Shown here one piece after another: positions 24,498 to 32,851 of a stretch of 37,603 nucleotides of DNA. Each line of letters opens with the position of its first letter. Within the stretch, counting starts at the first letter, position 1. The position numbers and the translations under genes are program-made. The DNA lies in NCBI GenBank assembly GCA_028823395.1, contig JAPKBO010000010.1:1-37603 (forward strand). The letters run 5' to 3'. Source of the stretch: Planctomycetota bacterium. GTDB taxonomy: Bacteria > Planctomycetota > UBA1135 > GCA-002686595. The notes under the pieces were generated by a model. The model saw only the letters and a list, made by a program, of their open reading frames with translations. It made no database searches and had not been told where the DNA came from.

Positions 24498-25522
24498 TTC
24501 GCGTCCCCGGCCCTATCCACTGTTACCCGATGGACTTCCTGGGAGTCGCTCAGGGGATCGGTCACCTGATCCAGGGTATAGGGCTCTCCGGTGGCGCGAT
24601 CGCGGTAGAAGGGCGTGAGCTTGTAGACCAGGAGCACCTCCAAGGAGCCCGTCGCCTCCGGCCCGTCGATACGCAGTTCGCGCTCCTCGGCGGGCATCAA
24701 GAGGGTGCTGGGCACGTCCACCTCCCAGCGGTAGGGATCGCGGATGCGGTGCAAGTGACGCCAGGGCAGCTCCTCTCCGGACTCGGCGAGGGGACGCCAC
24801 CACAGATCCGAGGCACGCGAGCGCTCGTCCGTGGGGTAGGAGTGCGCCGCGGCCACGTTGCTTACCTGCACGCCCACCCCGTTGGCGTCGCGTTGGGCCG
24901 TGAGCGTGACCGCAGAGGCAACCAAGTCCAGGTCGTGTCCCCCGGGCATACCGTGGTGTCGTCCACGATTGGGGTCGCCGTCCCGGAAGGGCATGTGACA
25001 GTGGATGCAGCCCTCTCCGCGTTCGGCCCAAGCCGTGTCACGCCATTGGTCCACGGTCTTGTGTTGGTTATGGCAGACGCCGCAGTAGTCTTCGCGCTGG
25101 AGTTGGACCGTAGCCTGTGGCTTGCATGCGGCGCGTGGGTTATCGATGGTGCCAGCCATTCTTCCGTTGGGCAGCAAGTGGCAGGCGATGCAGTCCACCC
25201 CTTCGCTGCGACGCGAAGAGCGTGGCAACACCCGATTGCCCACGCCCGTTTCGAACACAGGGCGCGGCGCGTGGCAGTCGATGCAGTCCTTGTTCTGGAA
25301 GTTGTTTGACTGGCTGGGCGCACGCACGTCCGGGTCGGTCCAAGAGCGCGCATGCCAGGAATCTTGCCACTCGGCAAAGACCTCCTCGTGACAGGGCATG
25401 CACTGGCGTGAGGAGGTCCAGGTCTGCGGTCCTGCCGTGGCCTCGCTGCCCCCGGTGATCAGCAAGGAAACGAGCAACCACAAGAACATGGCCGAGACGA
25501 AGATGCCGGCGCTCATTCTCAT
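24494..25522 (-). CDS. Periplasmic penta-haem cytochrome c
   Basis: The protein has 342 residues with an N-terminal signal/anchor helix (residues 5-25, FVSAMFLWLLVSLLI). Five haem-attachment motifs CxxCH lie at 41-45, 80-84, 111-115, 147-151 and 172-176. Extra His residues (for example W-x-x-SWHARSW and a HH pair at 189-190) could be distal ligands. This resembles the cytochrome c554 family (CxxCH followed by a Trp...His segment), which carries electrons in the periplasm. Residues after about 195 form a haem-free, beta-rich domain I do not recognise. Start and stop each overlap the adjacent genes by 4 nt, so it is translationally coupled to the ABC ATPase upstream and the HEAT lipoprotein downstream. 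No cytochrome maturation genes are in the window. Confidence 0.93.
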   Translation of the reverse strand: MRMSAGIFVSAMFLWLLVSLLITGGSEATAGPQTWTSSRQCMPCHEEVFAEWQDSWHARSWTDPDVRAPSQSNNFQNKDCIDCHAPRPVFETGVGNRVLPRSSRRSEGVDCIACHLLPNGRMAGTIDNPRAACKPQATVQLQREDYCGVCHNQHKTVDQWRDTAWAERGEGCIHCHMPFRDGDPNRGRHHGMPGGHDLDLVASAVTLTAQRDANGVGVQVSNVAAAHSYPTDERSRASDLWWRPLAESGEELPWRHLHRIRDPYRWEVDVPSTLLMPAEERELRIDGPEATGSLEVLLVYKLTPFYRDRATGEPYTLDQVTDPLSDSQEVHRVTVDRAGDAK

Positions 25523-26208
25523 GTGTTGTTCTCCCCGGCCAGGGTGCCGTCGGCTCGCATGTGTAAGGTTCGGTCAGTCATGGACGAGGCTTCGGCCGGA
25601 TCGTGGGTTACGTGCAGGATCGTGAGATCCAGTCGTCGCCGTAAGTTCTCAAACAGCTCCAGCAGGCTCGTGCGTCGCTCGGCGTCCAGAGGACCGAGAG
25701 GTTCGTCCAGTAGGAGCAGGCGTGGGCGGGGGGCCAGGGCGCGAGCCAAGCCAAGACGCTGAGCCTCGCCACCGGATAGGGTGCCCGGTCGGCGATCTTC
25801 GAACCCCTCCAGTCCGACCTGGGTGAGGAGTTCAGCTCGGCGCGCATCCCACTCGGCCGGAGCGATAGCGGCGCAGCGCAGTACAAAGTTCAGGTGGGCG
25901 GCGACGTTCATGTGGGGCCACAGGGCGCCCCCCTGGAACAGGAACCCGATTCCGCGTTTGCGGGGAGGGAGCAGGGTCTTGGAGCCGCGACTGACCTCCT
26001 GCCCGAAGAGAGATATATCACCCGATTCCGTGGGAAGGAGTCCGGCGAGAATGCGCAGGAGGCTGCTCTTGCCGCATCCCGATGGTCCCACCAGCAGGGC
26101 GTGCTCACCGACTGCCAGCTCTAGGTCCAAGGGGCCCAGGTTGGCGCTCGCCCCCAGGCGCGTTCGGAGCCCCCGAGCGCTGATGGCGGATCGATTATTG
26201 TCGGTCAC
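25519..26208 (-). CDS. ABC importer ATP-binding subunit (ferric/thiamine-type)
   Basis: The protein is a 229-residue ABC ATPase. It has Walker A GPSGCGKS at 41-48, Q-loop FQGGALWPH at 91-99, signature LSGGEAQRLGLARAL from 144, Walker B LLLLDEP at 164-170, the D-loop LGPLD and switch His in HVTHD. It stops soon after the nucleotide-binding domain, so it lacks the roughly 100-residue regulatory C-terminal domain of FbpC/PotA-type subunits. ThiQ-type subunits are similarly short. Its start overlaps the permease stop by 4 nt and its stop overlaps the cytochrome start by 4 nt. It powers uptake by the permease and binding lipoprotein encoded just upstream. Confidence 0.95.
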   Translation of the reverse strand: MTDNNRSAISARGLRTRLGASANLGPLDLELAVGEHALLVGPSGCGKSSLLRILAGLLPTESGDISLFGQEVSRGSKTLLPPRKRGIGFLFQGGALWPHMNVAAHLNFVLRCAAIAPAEWDARRAELLTQVGLEGFEDRRPGTLSGGEAQRLGLARALAPRPRLLLLDEPLGPLDAERRTSLLELFENLRRRLDLTILHVTHDPAEASSMTDRTLHMRADGTLAGENNT

Positions 26209-27749
26209 GGTAGTACCTCTAGTTCTTTGCCGCTGAACAGTCGCCAGAGGACCCCCGGCACGATGGTGACGAAGAGAATCAAGAGGGCTAGGGCGGCGAC
26301 GAAGTCATCGCGTCCGAAGTGGACGGCATTGAACATACGAAACATGACCGTGTCGTTGGCAGCGGGCACCAGGATAGCGGTGTCCAGCTCACGCATGGCT
26401 AGGACGAACATCAGTATCCAGCCGCCCATGAGGGAGGGCAGTAGGGCGGGTGCGACGATGCGCGCCATGCGGCGCATGGGACTGGCGCCGGCCAGCTCGG
26501 CGGCCTGCTCTAATTCCCGATCCATGGAGGCCACGGCGCTCGCGCTGATCAGGGTGGGGAAGGCCAGGAAGCGACCGATGTAGAGCACCACGACCATGCC
26601 CCCGCTGGTGTAGAACGCGTAGGTATAGGTCCCGTTCCACACAGCGATGTTGCCAATGCCGAACAGGATGGCAGGAGCGGCCAGGGGCAAGACGCACAGC
26701 ATCTCCAGGAACCAGCCGTGACGCCAGCGCGCGATGGCGTGCCCCAGGACCAGGGCGACGGGCAGAGCCAGAGTTGCGGCCAGAATGGAGTAGCCCAGGC
26801 TGGCCAGCAAATTGTCACGGCACAGATCGATGGCTTTGCCGAAGGCAGCTTGGAACTTGTACACGCTCCAGCCGGAAGGGCCGCCCCCCGCCTCAAACAG
26901 CATGCGTCCCACGGGAATCAGCGCGCCCAAGGTGATCAGGCCCCAGGCCGCCAGGCCCAGAGGCCAGCGCCAGCTCCCGAGGGAGAGGGTGCGCGGGGCC
27001 ACGAAGTCCGAGTCCAGGGTGGCCAGGGTTCCACGGCGGCGTAGGGCGAGGGCCGGCAGGAGGGCTGCCAGGATCAGGACCACTAGGGGGAGGGCCGTCG
27101 CCACGGCGCGTGAGTCGCTGCCGTTCACCTGCCAGGTGGCGAATACCTCGTCGGCGTAGACGTTGAACTTGCGACCCACCGAGGAGACGAAGTCGGGCAC
27201 GGCGAAATCACTGGCGGCGAACAGGAATGCGAAGCAGGTCCCGCTCAAGGCAGCGGGTAGGAGCAGGCCGAACTCCATGCGCAACACTCCGCTCAGCCCA
27301 CCGCTCAGCAGGGCGGCCTCTTCCCGGCGCCCATCCACCCGGCGCGCGGCCTTGGCCGTGAACAGAGCGACGATAGGGAAGGTGGACAGGCCCATGAGCA
27401 GGATCGTCATGGGGGCCCCGCGCAGTTGCGGAACGAGTACGGTCCAGCTCACCGCCAGGAGTAAGGGCGGCATGATCAGGGGCACTAACCCCAGGGAGCG
27501 CAGCCAGGTGGCACCGGGAAGATCGGTGCGCGCTGTCAGGTACCCGAAGGGTGCGCCGACTAAGAGCGCCAATCCCGCGGCGCCGCCTCCAAGGAGGAGG
27601 GTGCGGCCAAGCAGGCTCAGGGTGCGTTCGTCGAGCAGGCCCTGAAGGGCGGCCGGATCCTGAACCACGCGCAGGATCATGACGGCCACGGGTGCTAGCC
27701 CCGCGACGGCCAGGACAGCCAGGGAGAGTGTCAAAAGGGTGCGACTCAA
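26205..27749 (-). CDS. ABC importer permease, fused two-half (FbpB/ThiP-like)
   Basis: The protein of 514 residues contains two homologous membrane halves, about 12 membrane segments in all, as in FbpB, SfuB and ThiP permeases. The second half shows a good EAA coupling loop at 414-440 (EQAAELAGASPMRRMARIVAPALLPS). The loop in the first half is degenerate (AALLSGGLSGVLRMEFGLLLPAA). The family imports ferric ion, thiamine, 2-aminoethylphosphonate or related substrates, so sequence alone does not decide the substrate. It overlaps the binding-protein gene upstream and the ATPase gene downstream by 4 nt each. Confidence 0.93.
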   Translation of the reverse strand: MSRTLLTLSLAVLAVAGLAPVAVMILRVVQDPAALQGLLDERTLSLLGRTLLLGGGAAGLALLVGAPFGYLTARTDLPGATWLRSLGLVPLIMPPLLLAVSWTVLVPQLRGAPMTILLMGLSTFPIVALFTAKAARRVDGRREEAALLSGGLSGVLRMEFGLLLPAALSGTCFAFLFAASDFAVPDFVSSVGRKFNVYADEVFATWQVNGSDSRAVATALPLVVLILAALLPALALRRRGTLATLDSDFVAPRTLSLGSWRWPLGLAAWGLITLGALIPVGRMLFEAGGGPSGWSVYKFQAAFGKAIDLCRDNLLASLGYSILAATLALPVALVLGHAIARWRHGWFLEMLCVLPLAAPAILFGIGNIAVWNGTYTYAFYTSGGMVVVLYIGRFLAFPTLISASAVASMDRELEQAAELAGASPMRRMARIVAPALLPSLMGGWILMFVLAMRELDTAILVPAANDTVMFRMFNAVHFGRDDFVAALALLILFVTIVPGVLWRLFSGKELEVLP

Positions 27750-28804
27750 GGGTTCAGAAATAGATCCTTGAGGGTGCGCGTCCGGTCAGCGATCTGGGCT
27801 CCGAGAGCGGTATAGCTCACGCGCATGGCAACCAAGTCCGAGGCGACGTGCGGGGGGCGGGAGACAGAAGCGCGCACAGGAATCTGTGCGGAGCGGGAGA
27901 ATGCCATGCGCTCTTCGATCTCCTCGGACAGGACCCAGTCCACGAACTGTTCGGCGGCGCTGCGGTGGGGAGCGTCCTGGAGAATGGCGATCGTGTTGGG
28001 GATCAGAAGCGTTCCCAAGGGCGGCTGGCCCTCTGGGCCGGGCTCCTGATCGGGCAGGATGCGCATCACCGGCGCGCCCTTGAGTCGGGCCACATTAAAG
28101 TCGTCGGTGTCCGTCCAAGCCCAGGCGAGCTGTCCTGACTCCACCAGTTGGCGTGTACGTCCATTGCTCTGCGCCACGTGGACGGGTGGGCTGTCCAAGG
28201 CCGAGCCTTTGGCGATGGTCGTCAGGTAGCGCAAGGCGGCCTCCTCGCCGATCGCATCGAACAGGGCGCAAGCATGGGTCAGGGTGGTGCCCGTGAGGGG
28301 GCGCGCAAAGGCCACCCTTCCGGCCCACCGCGGGTCCAGCAGGTCCCACATCCCTTGAATGCTCTCGGGGTCGGCGACCAGTTCCGTATTGACGATGAGG
28401 CAGCGGGCGCGGGCGGCGAACCCGGTCCAGCGCCCTTGCGGATCTTTGAATTGGTCGGGGATCCCTTCCGCGCTGGGGGAGATGTAGGGCGCCAGGAACC
28501 CCAGGTTGGCGAGGCGCACGGTCTGGGCGACCTCGTTGTTCCAGTAGACGTCGCAGCGCGGGACTTTGGCTTCTTCGATGATGCGCTGCACCAGACCCAC
28601 GGTCTTGTTGGCCTCCGTGTCGTACTCGGCACGGACATTGAGCCCGGTCTGAGTTTCAAACTCCTGAATCAGCTCCTGGGAAAACTCCTGATCCAGTGAG
28701 ACGTAGACCACCAGGTCCGGCTGGCTGCAGGCGCTGAGGCCCAAGACGGCAGCGGAGGTTAGGCCCTGGAGGGCTCTGAGGGACAGTCGGGGGGCTCGGT
28801 GCAT
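27746..28804 (-). CDS. ABC importer substrate-binding lipoprotein (FbpA-like, class II SBP)
   Basis: The protein of 352 residues has a lipoprotein signal peptide ending in LSAC (Cys26). The mature start DLVVYVSLDQEFSQELIQEFETQTGLNV and CDVYWNNEVAQTVRLANLGFLAPY are typical of the iron(III)/2-aminoethylphosphonate cluster of periplasmic binding proteins. WDLLDPRWAGRVAFARPLTGTT is the usual hinge region. The place where classical FbpA proteins carry a Tyr-Tyr iron-ligand pair reads TDTDDFNVA (231-239), with no such pair, so ferric ion is not assured as ligand. It is the first gene of a five-gene operon with 4-nt overlaps throughout. It is divergent from the aminotransferase gene. Confidence 0.92.
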   Translation of the reverse strand: MHRAPRLSLRALQGLTSAAVLGLSACSQPDLVVYVSLDQEFSQELIQEFETQTGLNVRAEYDTEANKTVGLVQRIIEEAKVPRCDVYWNNEVAQTVRLANLGFLAPYISPSAEGIPDQFKDPQGRWTGFAARARCLIVNTELVADPESIQGMWDLLDPRWAGRVAFARPLTGTTLTHACALFDAIGEEAALRYLTTIAKGSALDSPPVHVAQSNGRTRQLVESGQLAWAWTDTDDFNVARLKGAPVMRILPDQEPGPEGQPPLGTLLIPNTIAILQDAPHRSAAEQFVDWVLSEEIEERMAFSRSAQIPVRASVSRPPHVASDLVAMRVSYTALGAQIADRTRTLKDLFLNP

Positions 28805-28905
28805 TGTGGGGGGCGCGGCACGGCCGCAGGGGGACAGGGGCGCGGGCAGCCTAGCACCATTGGCCTCCTAGGCGAATCCCGTGCCAGATCCGGCTGCTGG
28901 GCTGC

Positions 28906-28935
28906 TTGACGGCTTTCGAGGGGGGCCAGTAGCCT
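28906..28935 (+). promoter_or_regulatory. Weak candidate promoter for the aminotransferase gene
   Basis: TTGACG (28906-28911, 5/6) is followed after 18 bp by TAGCCT (28930-28935, only 3/6). If real, transcription would begin near 28942, after the GTG at 28939. That would favour the TTG at 28984 or ATG at 29002 as the true start of the aminotransferase. Confidence 0.25.
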
Positions 28936-28938
28936 CTC

Positions 28939-30153
28939 GTGTTCCCCGCCCGTAACCCGACTGTCCCTCCAGGCCTCACTCCATTGAATCTCGCCCAACG
29001 TATGTCCCTCCTGGGGACCGAAACTGCCTTCGAGGTCCTCGCCAAGGCCAAGCGCCTCGAGGCCCAGGGAAAGGACATCGTGCACCTGCACATCGGTGCT
29101 CCTGATTTTCTCACTCCGCCCAATATCGTGGCCGCTGGCGAGAAAGCTCTGCGCGACGGATGGCACAAGTACACACCTGCTAAGGGTATCCCGGAGCTGC
29201 GGGAGGCTGTCTGTGAGGACATCCTGACCCATCGCGGGGCGCAGGTTAGTCCTGACGATGTGCTGATCGTGCCGGGTGGCAAGCCGACGATGTTCTACGC
29301 GATCATGATGTTCGGAGAGCCGGGCAAGGAGATCCTCTATCCCAACCCCGGCTTTCCCATCTACGAATCCTTGATCCGTTGGTCGGGAGCCACACCCGTG
29401 CCGATCGAACTGCGTGAGGAGAATGGATTCTCATTCAGTGCGGAGCACGTCCTGGAACAGATCACGCCGAACACTTCGATGTTGATCATCAATACTCCGG
29501 CCAACCCGACGGGGGGCGTGCTGCCGCGGAAGGAATTGGACCTTCTCGTGGCGGGGCTGGAAGCGCACCCGCATGTGACGATTCTCTGTGATGAGATCTA
29601 CTCGCGCTTGTTGTACGACGGTGAGGAGCACGTGAGCATCCTGCAATACCCTGAGGTGCGTGACCGCGCCATCATGTTGGATGGTTGGAGCAAGACCTAC
29701 GCCATGACAGGCTGGCGTCTCGGCTACGGGGTGTGGCCCAGCTCTATTATCGATCAGGCTGAACGCCTCCAGATCAACTCCTCTTCTTGCGCCAACGCCG
29801 TCACTCAAGTTGCGGCCATTGAGGCCCTGCGCGGACCGCAGGACGCGGTGGATGCCATGTGCGCGGCCTTTGACGAACGCCGACTCATTATTCACGAGGA
29901 ATTGAATGCCATCCCCGGATTCTCCTGCGTGATGCCCAAGGGTGCTTTCTATGCATTCCCCAACACGTCGGGCACGGGCATCGAATCCCGGGAGCTCGAA
30001 GAGCGTTTCTTGAATGATGCTGGAGTGGCCTGTTTGGCCGGCACCAGCTTCGGCGCCCTCGGCGAGGGCTATATGCGTTTCAGCTACGCCAACAGCATCG
30101 AGAACATTAGGGAAGGCCTGCGCCGCGTTGCGGCTAACCTTGAGTCCGCATGA
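28939..30153 (+). CDS. Class I/II PLP-dependent aminotransferase (aspartate aminotransferase-like)
   Basis: This is a fold-type I aminotransferase of up to 404 residues. It contains IHLHIGAPDF-like HLHIGAPDFLTPP, KYTPAKGIPELREAV, the PLP-contacting NTPANPTGG, CDEIYSRLLYDG and the PLP lysine in GWSKTYAMTGWRLGYGV (Lys252 counted from the GTG at 28939). FSYANSIENIREGLRR near the end carries the substrate-carboxylate Arg. The amino-acid substrate cannot be fixed; aspartate, alanine or aromatic donors are possible. Normal family N-termini begin near LNLAQRMSLLG, so the TTG at 28984 or ATG at 29002 may be the real start. Its TGA overlaps the ATG of the threonine aldolase gene, implying coupled translation. 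Confidence 0.93.
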   Translation: MFPARNPTVPPGLTPLNLAQRMSLLGTETAFEVLAKAKRLEAQGKDIVHLHIGAPDFLTPPNIVAAGEKALRDGWHKYTPAKGIPELREAVCEDILTHRGAQVSPDDVLIVPGGKPTMFYAIMMFGEPGKEILYPNPGFPIYESLIRWSGATPVPIELREENGFSFSAEHVLEQITPNTSMLIINTPANPTGGVLPRKELDLLVAGLEAHPHVTILCDEIYSRLLYDGEEHVSILQYPEVRDRAIMLDGWSKTYAMTGWRLGYGVWPSSIIDQAERLQINSSSCANAVTQVAAIEALRGPQDAVDAMCAAFDERRLIIHEELNAIPGFSCVMPKGAFYAFPNTSGTGIESRELEERFLNDAGVACLAGTSFGALGEGYMRFSYANSIENIREGLRRVAANLESA

Positions 30154-31178
30154 GAAACGCCGATTTTCGCAGCGACACACTGACTCAGCCCTCGCCGTCC
30201 ATGCGCGAAGCCATGGCGGTAGCCGTAGTGGGGGACGACGTGTTGGACGGTGACCCCACCGTAGGGGAGTTGGAGAGTGAAGCGGCCGCGTGGTTGGGTA
30301 AGCCGGGCGCCCTGTTCGTGCCCTCTGGCACTATGGCCAACCAAGTGGCTCTGGGGGCCTGGACGGAGCCGGGCGACGAGATCGTCGTCAGCCGCTGGGC
30401 TCACGTAACCACTTTTGAAGCGGGAGCAGCCGGTTATCTTCACGGACTGCAGTCCATCACCTTGGGTGATGCGGACGGCGGGATGGATCCCGAAGCTGTG
30501 CGCGAGGCCTTGCGGCCGGACTTCATCCATTGCCCCCGCACGGGCCTGGTGTGCCTAGAGCAGACCCACAACTACGCGGGTGGCCGGGTTTTACCTCTGT
30601 CCATGGTGCAGGGTGTTGGGGCCGTGGCGCGCGAAGCTGGGGTGCCTGTTCACCTGGATGGAGCGCGTTTGGCGAACGCGGTGATCGCCAGTGGCATCAA
30701 GGCCTCCGATTGGTGTGAGTCCGCTGATTCCGTTTCACTCTGCCTCTCAAAAGGACTGGGCGCACCGGTTGGATCAGTGATCGCAGGGGACGAGGAATTC
30801 CTAGAGCGCGCGCGCTTGATTCGTAAACGCCTGGGGGGCTGGATGCGTCAGTCCGGCATACTGGCAGCAGCGGGCTTGATCGCGTTGCGCGAGGGTGTGG
30901 AGCGGTTGGCGCTTGACCACGACTTGGCCCAGCAGTTGGCCCAGCGTCTGGGTGAGGTCGACGGCTTGATTACCGACCCGGCCAGCGTGGATACCAATAT
31001 CGTCATGGTCGGCGTGGAGCGTGAAGGCTGGAGCGCCCCTCGGTTGGCGGAAGCTCTCGGAGAGCGCGGCGTGGGGGTTATGCCCATGGGGCCGAACCTC
31101 CGCTTCGTCACCCATCTTGGAGTGGGCCCCGAAGACGTGGATCATTTAGTGACTTCTGTGGAAGATCTTCTTCAATAA
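30150..31178 (+). CDS. ltaE: Low-specificity threonine aldolase
   Basis: This PLP enzyme cleaves threonine or allo-threonine to glycine and acetaldehyde. The 342 residues show the standard landmarks: FRSDTLTQPSPSMREAM, VGDDVLDGDPTVGELE, FVPSGTMANQVAL, LEQTHNYAGGRVLPL, HLDGARLANA and the PLP lysine Lys201 in SLCLSKGLGAPVGSV. RKRLGGWMRQSGILAAAGL follows. The ATG overlaps the preceding aminotransferase stop by 4 nt, so the two enzymes are made together. This suggests a small amino-acid interconversion unit. Confidence 0.95.
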   Translation: MRNADFRSDTLTQPSPSMREAMAVAVVGDDVLDGDPTVGELESEAAAWLGKPGALFVPSGTMANQVALGAWTEPGDEIVVSRWAHVTTFEAGAAGYLHGLQSITLGDADGGMDPEAVREALRPDFIHCPRTGLVCLEQTHNYAGGRVLPLSMVQGVGAVAREAGVPVHLDGARLANAVIASGIKASDWCESADSVSLCLSKGLGAPVGSVIAGDEEFLERARLIRKRLGGWMRQSGILAAAGLIALREGVERLALDHDLAQQLAQRLGEVDGLITDPASVDTNIVMVGVEREGWSAPRLAEALGERGVGVMPMGPNLRFVTHLGVGPEDVDHLVTSVEDLLQ

Positions 31179-31197
31179 CCCTCGAGTCTGACGGGGT

Positions 31198-31219
31198 CGG
31201 GTACGCGTGCTCGTGCCCG
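31198..31219 (+). terminator. Stem-loop downstream of the threonine aldolase gene
   Basis: CGGGTACG (31198-31205) pairs with CGTGCCCG (31212-31219) over 8 bp with one G-U pair and a 6-nt loop, 20 nt after the stop. It is a GC-rich terminator candidate without a T-run. A TAGGAT at 31225-31230 just after it might be a weak -10 box for the next gene. Confidence 0.35.
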
Positions 31220-31304
31220 TGGGTTAGGATGCTCTGGAGCGGCGTATGACTGCCGCGCCCTACTCTCTCTCCCTCGGGCCGAGTCCCGCAAGGTCAATTC
31301 TCCT

Positions 31305-32666
31305 ATGGGCATCTTCAAGGCCTACGACATCCGCGGTCTCTTCCCCGAGGAACTTGACGCTGAGTTGGCGCGCAAGATCGGGCACGCTTTTGCACGCCTG
31401 ATCGGGGGCAAACGTCTTTTGGTCGGGCGAGATATGCGTGTGCACTCCCCTGAGGTGGCGGACGCCGTGATCGAGGGAATGCTTGACGCGGGATCGGACG
31501 TCCTCGATATCGGATTGGCCTCCACGCCCATGACGTACTTCGCCATCGGCTCCCAGGACGTGGATGGGGGCCTATGCGTCACGGCTAGTCACAATCCAGG
31601 ACAGTACAACGGCATGAAGTTGTGTTCCGCTGGGGCGCGCCCCATCAGTCGCGCCAACGGTATTGCGGAATTGGAAACCATGTGCGCAGAGGCCTATCCG
31701 GGCCCCATTGGGAAGCGTGGCCAAGTCGAGACGATAGACCTGCTGGAGGCCTACCGGGATCACGTTTGTAGCTTCTTTGATCTGGAGCGCCCGCTCCGTG
31801 TCGGGATCGATGTGTCGAATGGGATGGCGGGCCACACCCTGCCCCTCATCCTGCCTGCACTTGAAAAGGTGGAGGCTCAAACGCTTTTCCTTGAACCGGA
31901 TGGAACCTTCCCCAATCACGAGGCCAACCCACTCAAGGAAGAGAACCTGGATCCTGTGCGCGAGTTGGTTCGGCGTGAGGGGCTGGATTTCGGCGTGTGC
32001 TTCGACGGCGACGCGGATCGTTGCTGCTTTGTGGACAACCGCGGGCAGACCGTTCCTGCGGATCTTATGACCGCACTCTTGGCTCGCGACTTCCTATCAC
32101 GTTCGCCTGGAGCCCCAGTGGTCTACGACCTGCGATCCTCATGGGTGGTCAAGCAGGTGATCGCCGAGTGTGGGGGAGAACCCATTCGGGATCGGGTCGG
32201 TCATTCATTCATCAAGGCCACCATGCGCGAACGCGGGGCTCTCTTTGCCGGTGAACTCTCGGGGCACTTCTACTTCAAGGACAACTTCGTCTGCGACTCG
32301 GGCGTGATCGCCATGGTGTCGGCCATCAACCTCTTGGGCCGCCAGACCAACGCCTCCAATACCCTTGCGGACTTGGTGGCAGACTTGAGGCGCTTCCATT
32401 CGACGGGAGAGGTGAATTTCCGTGTGCAGGACAAGGCGGCGGCCATTGCGGAGTTGAAGGCAACCTACGATCAGGGCCGGCAAGATGACTTGGATGGCAT
32501 TACGGTGGAGTTTGGAGGGCTGGAGGATGACTCCTGGTGGTGGTTCAACGTGCGCGAATCCAACACCGAGCCCCTGCTGCGGCTCAATTTGGAGGCTTCT
32601 AGCGAGGACCTGCGTAATGAGAAGCGGGACGAGTTGATGGCTCTACTGGGGGAGCCGGAGGCCTAA
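31305..32666 (+). CDS. Phosphomannomutase/phosphoglucomutase
   Basis: This is an alpha-D-phosphohexomutase of 453 residues that interconverts hexose 6- and 1-phosphates. It supplies mannose-1-P or glucose-1-P for sugar-nucleotide and envelope polysaccharide synthesis. The four family loops are present: phosphoserine loop VTASHNPGQYNGMKL with Ser95, Mg-binding DGDADRCCF, the sugar-binding loop GELSGHFYFKD and the phosphate-binding RESNTEPLLRLN. The N-terminus FKAYDIRGLFPEELD is typical of the PMM/PGM (ManB/AlgC) branch. It lies 126 nt after the threonine aldolase gene, with a possible terminator between. The polysaccharide-type exporter at the end of the window may be one user of its products, which is inference. 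Confidence 0.95.
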   Translation: MGIFKAYDIRGLFPEELDAELARKIGHAFARLIGGKRLLVGRDMRVHSPEVADAVIEGMLDAGSDVLDIGLASTPMTYFAIGSQDVDGGLCVTASHNPGQYNGMKLCSAGARPISRANGIAELETMCAEAYPGPIGKRGQVETIDLLEAYRDHVCSFFDLERPLRVGIDVSNGMAGHTLPLILPALEKVEAQTLFLEPDGTFPNHEANPLKEENLDPVRELVRREGLDFGVCFDGDADRCCFVDNRGQTVPADLMTALLARDFLSRSPGAPVVYDLRSSWVVKQVIAECGGEPIRDRVGHSFIKATMRERGALFAGELSGHFYFKDNFVCDSGVIAMVSAINLLGRQTNASNTLADLVADLRRFHSTGEVNFRVQDKAAAIAELKATYDQGRQDDLDGITVEFGGLEDDSWWWFNVRESNTEPLLRLNLEASSEDLRNEKRDELMALLGEPEA

Positions 32667-32752
32667 GGTCGCTGCCGAAGGGGGGGATAGAGGGCCTGTG
32701 GACCGTGAAAGTTCTTCCGCTACCCTTCAGAAAGACCCTCAGAGGTCAATTG

Positions 32753-32788
32753 CTTGCCCCTTGGGGGCAAGAAGCCGCCTAAGGCGGC
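32753..32788 (+). terminator. Tandem perfect hairpins downstream of the phosphohexomutase gene
   Basis: CTTGCCCC-TTG-GGGGCAAG (32753-32771) and GCCGCC-TAA-GGCGGC (32774-32788) are two perfect stem-loops with 3-nt loops, separated by two bases. They lie in the 224-nt gap (32667-32890), which holds no credible ORF. A paired terminator or an RNA-processing signal is likely, though no T-run follows. Confidence 0.5.
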
Positions 32789-32851
32789 CGACATTTGGAG
32801 TAGATAGGCTACGCAGGGCTCCGGGAGACTCCCCGCCTTTGCCGATGAGTA

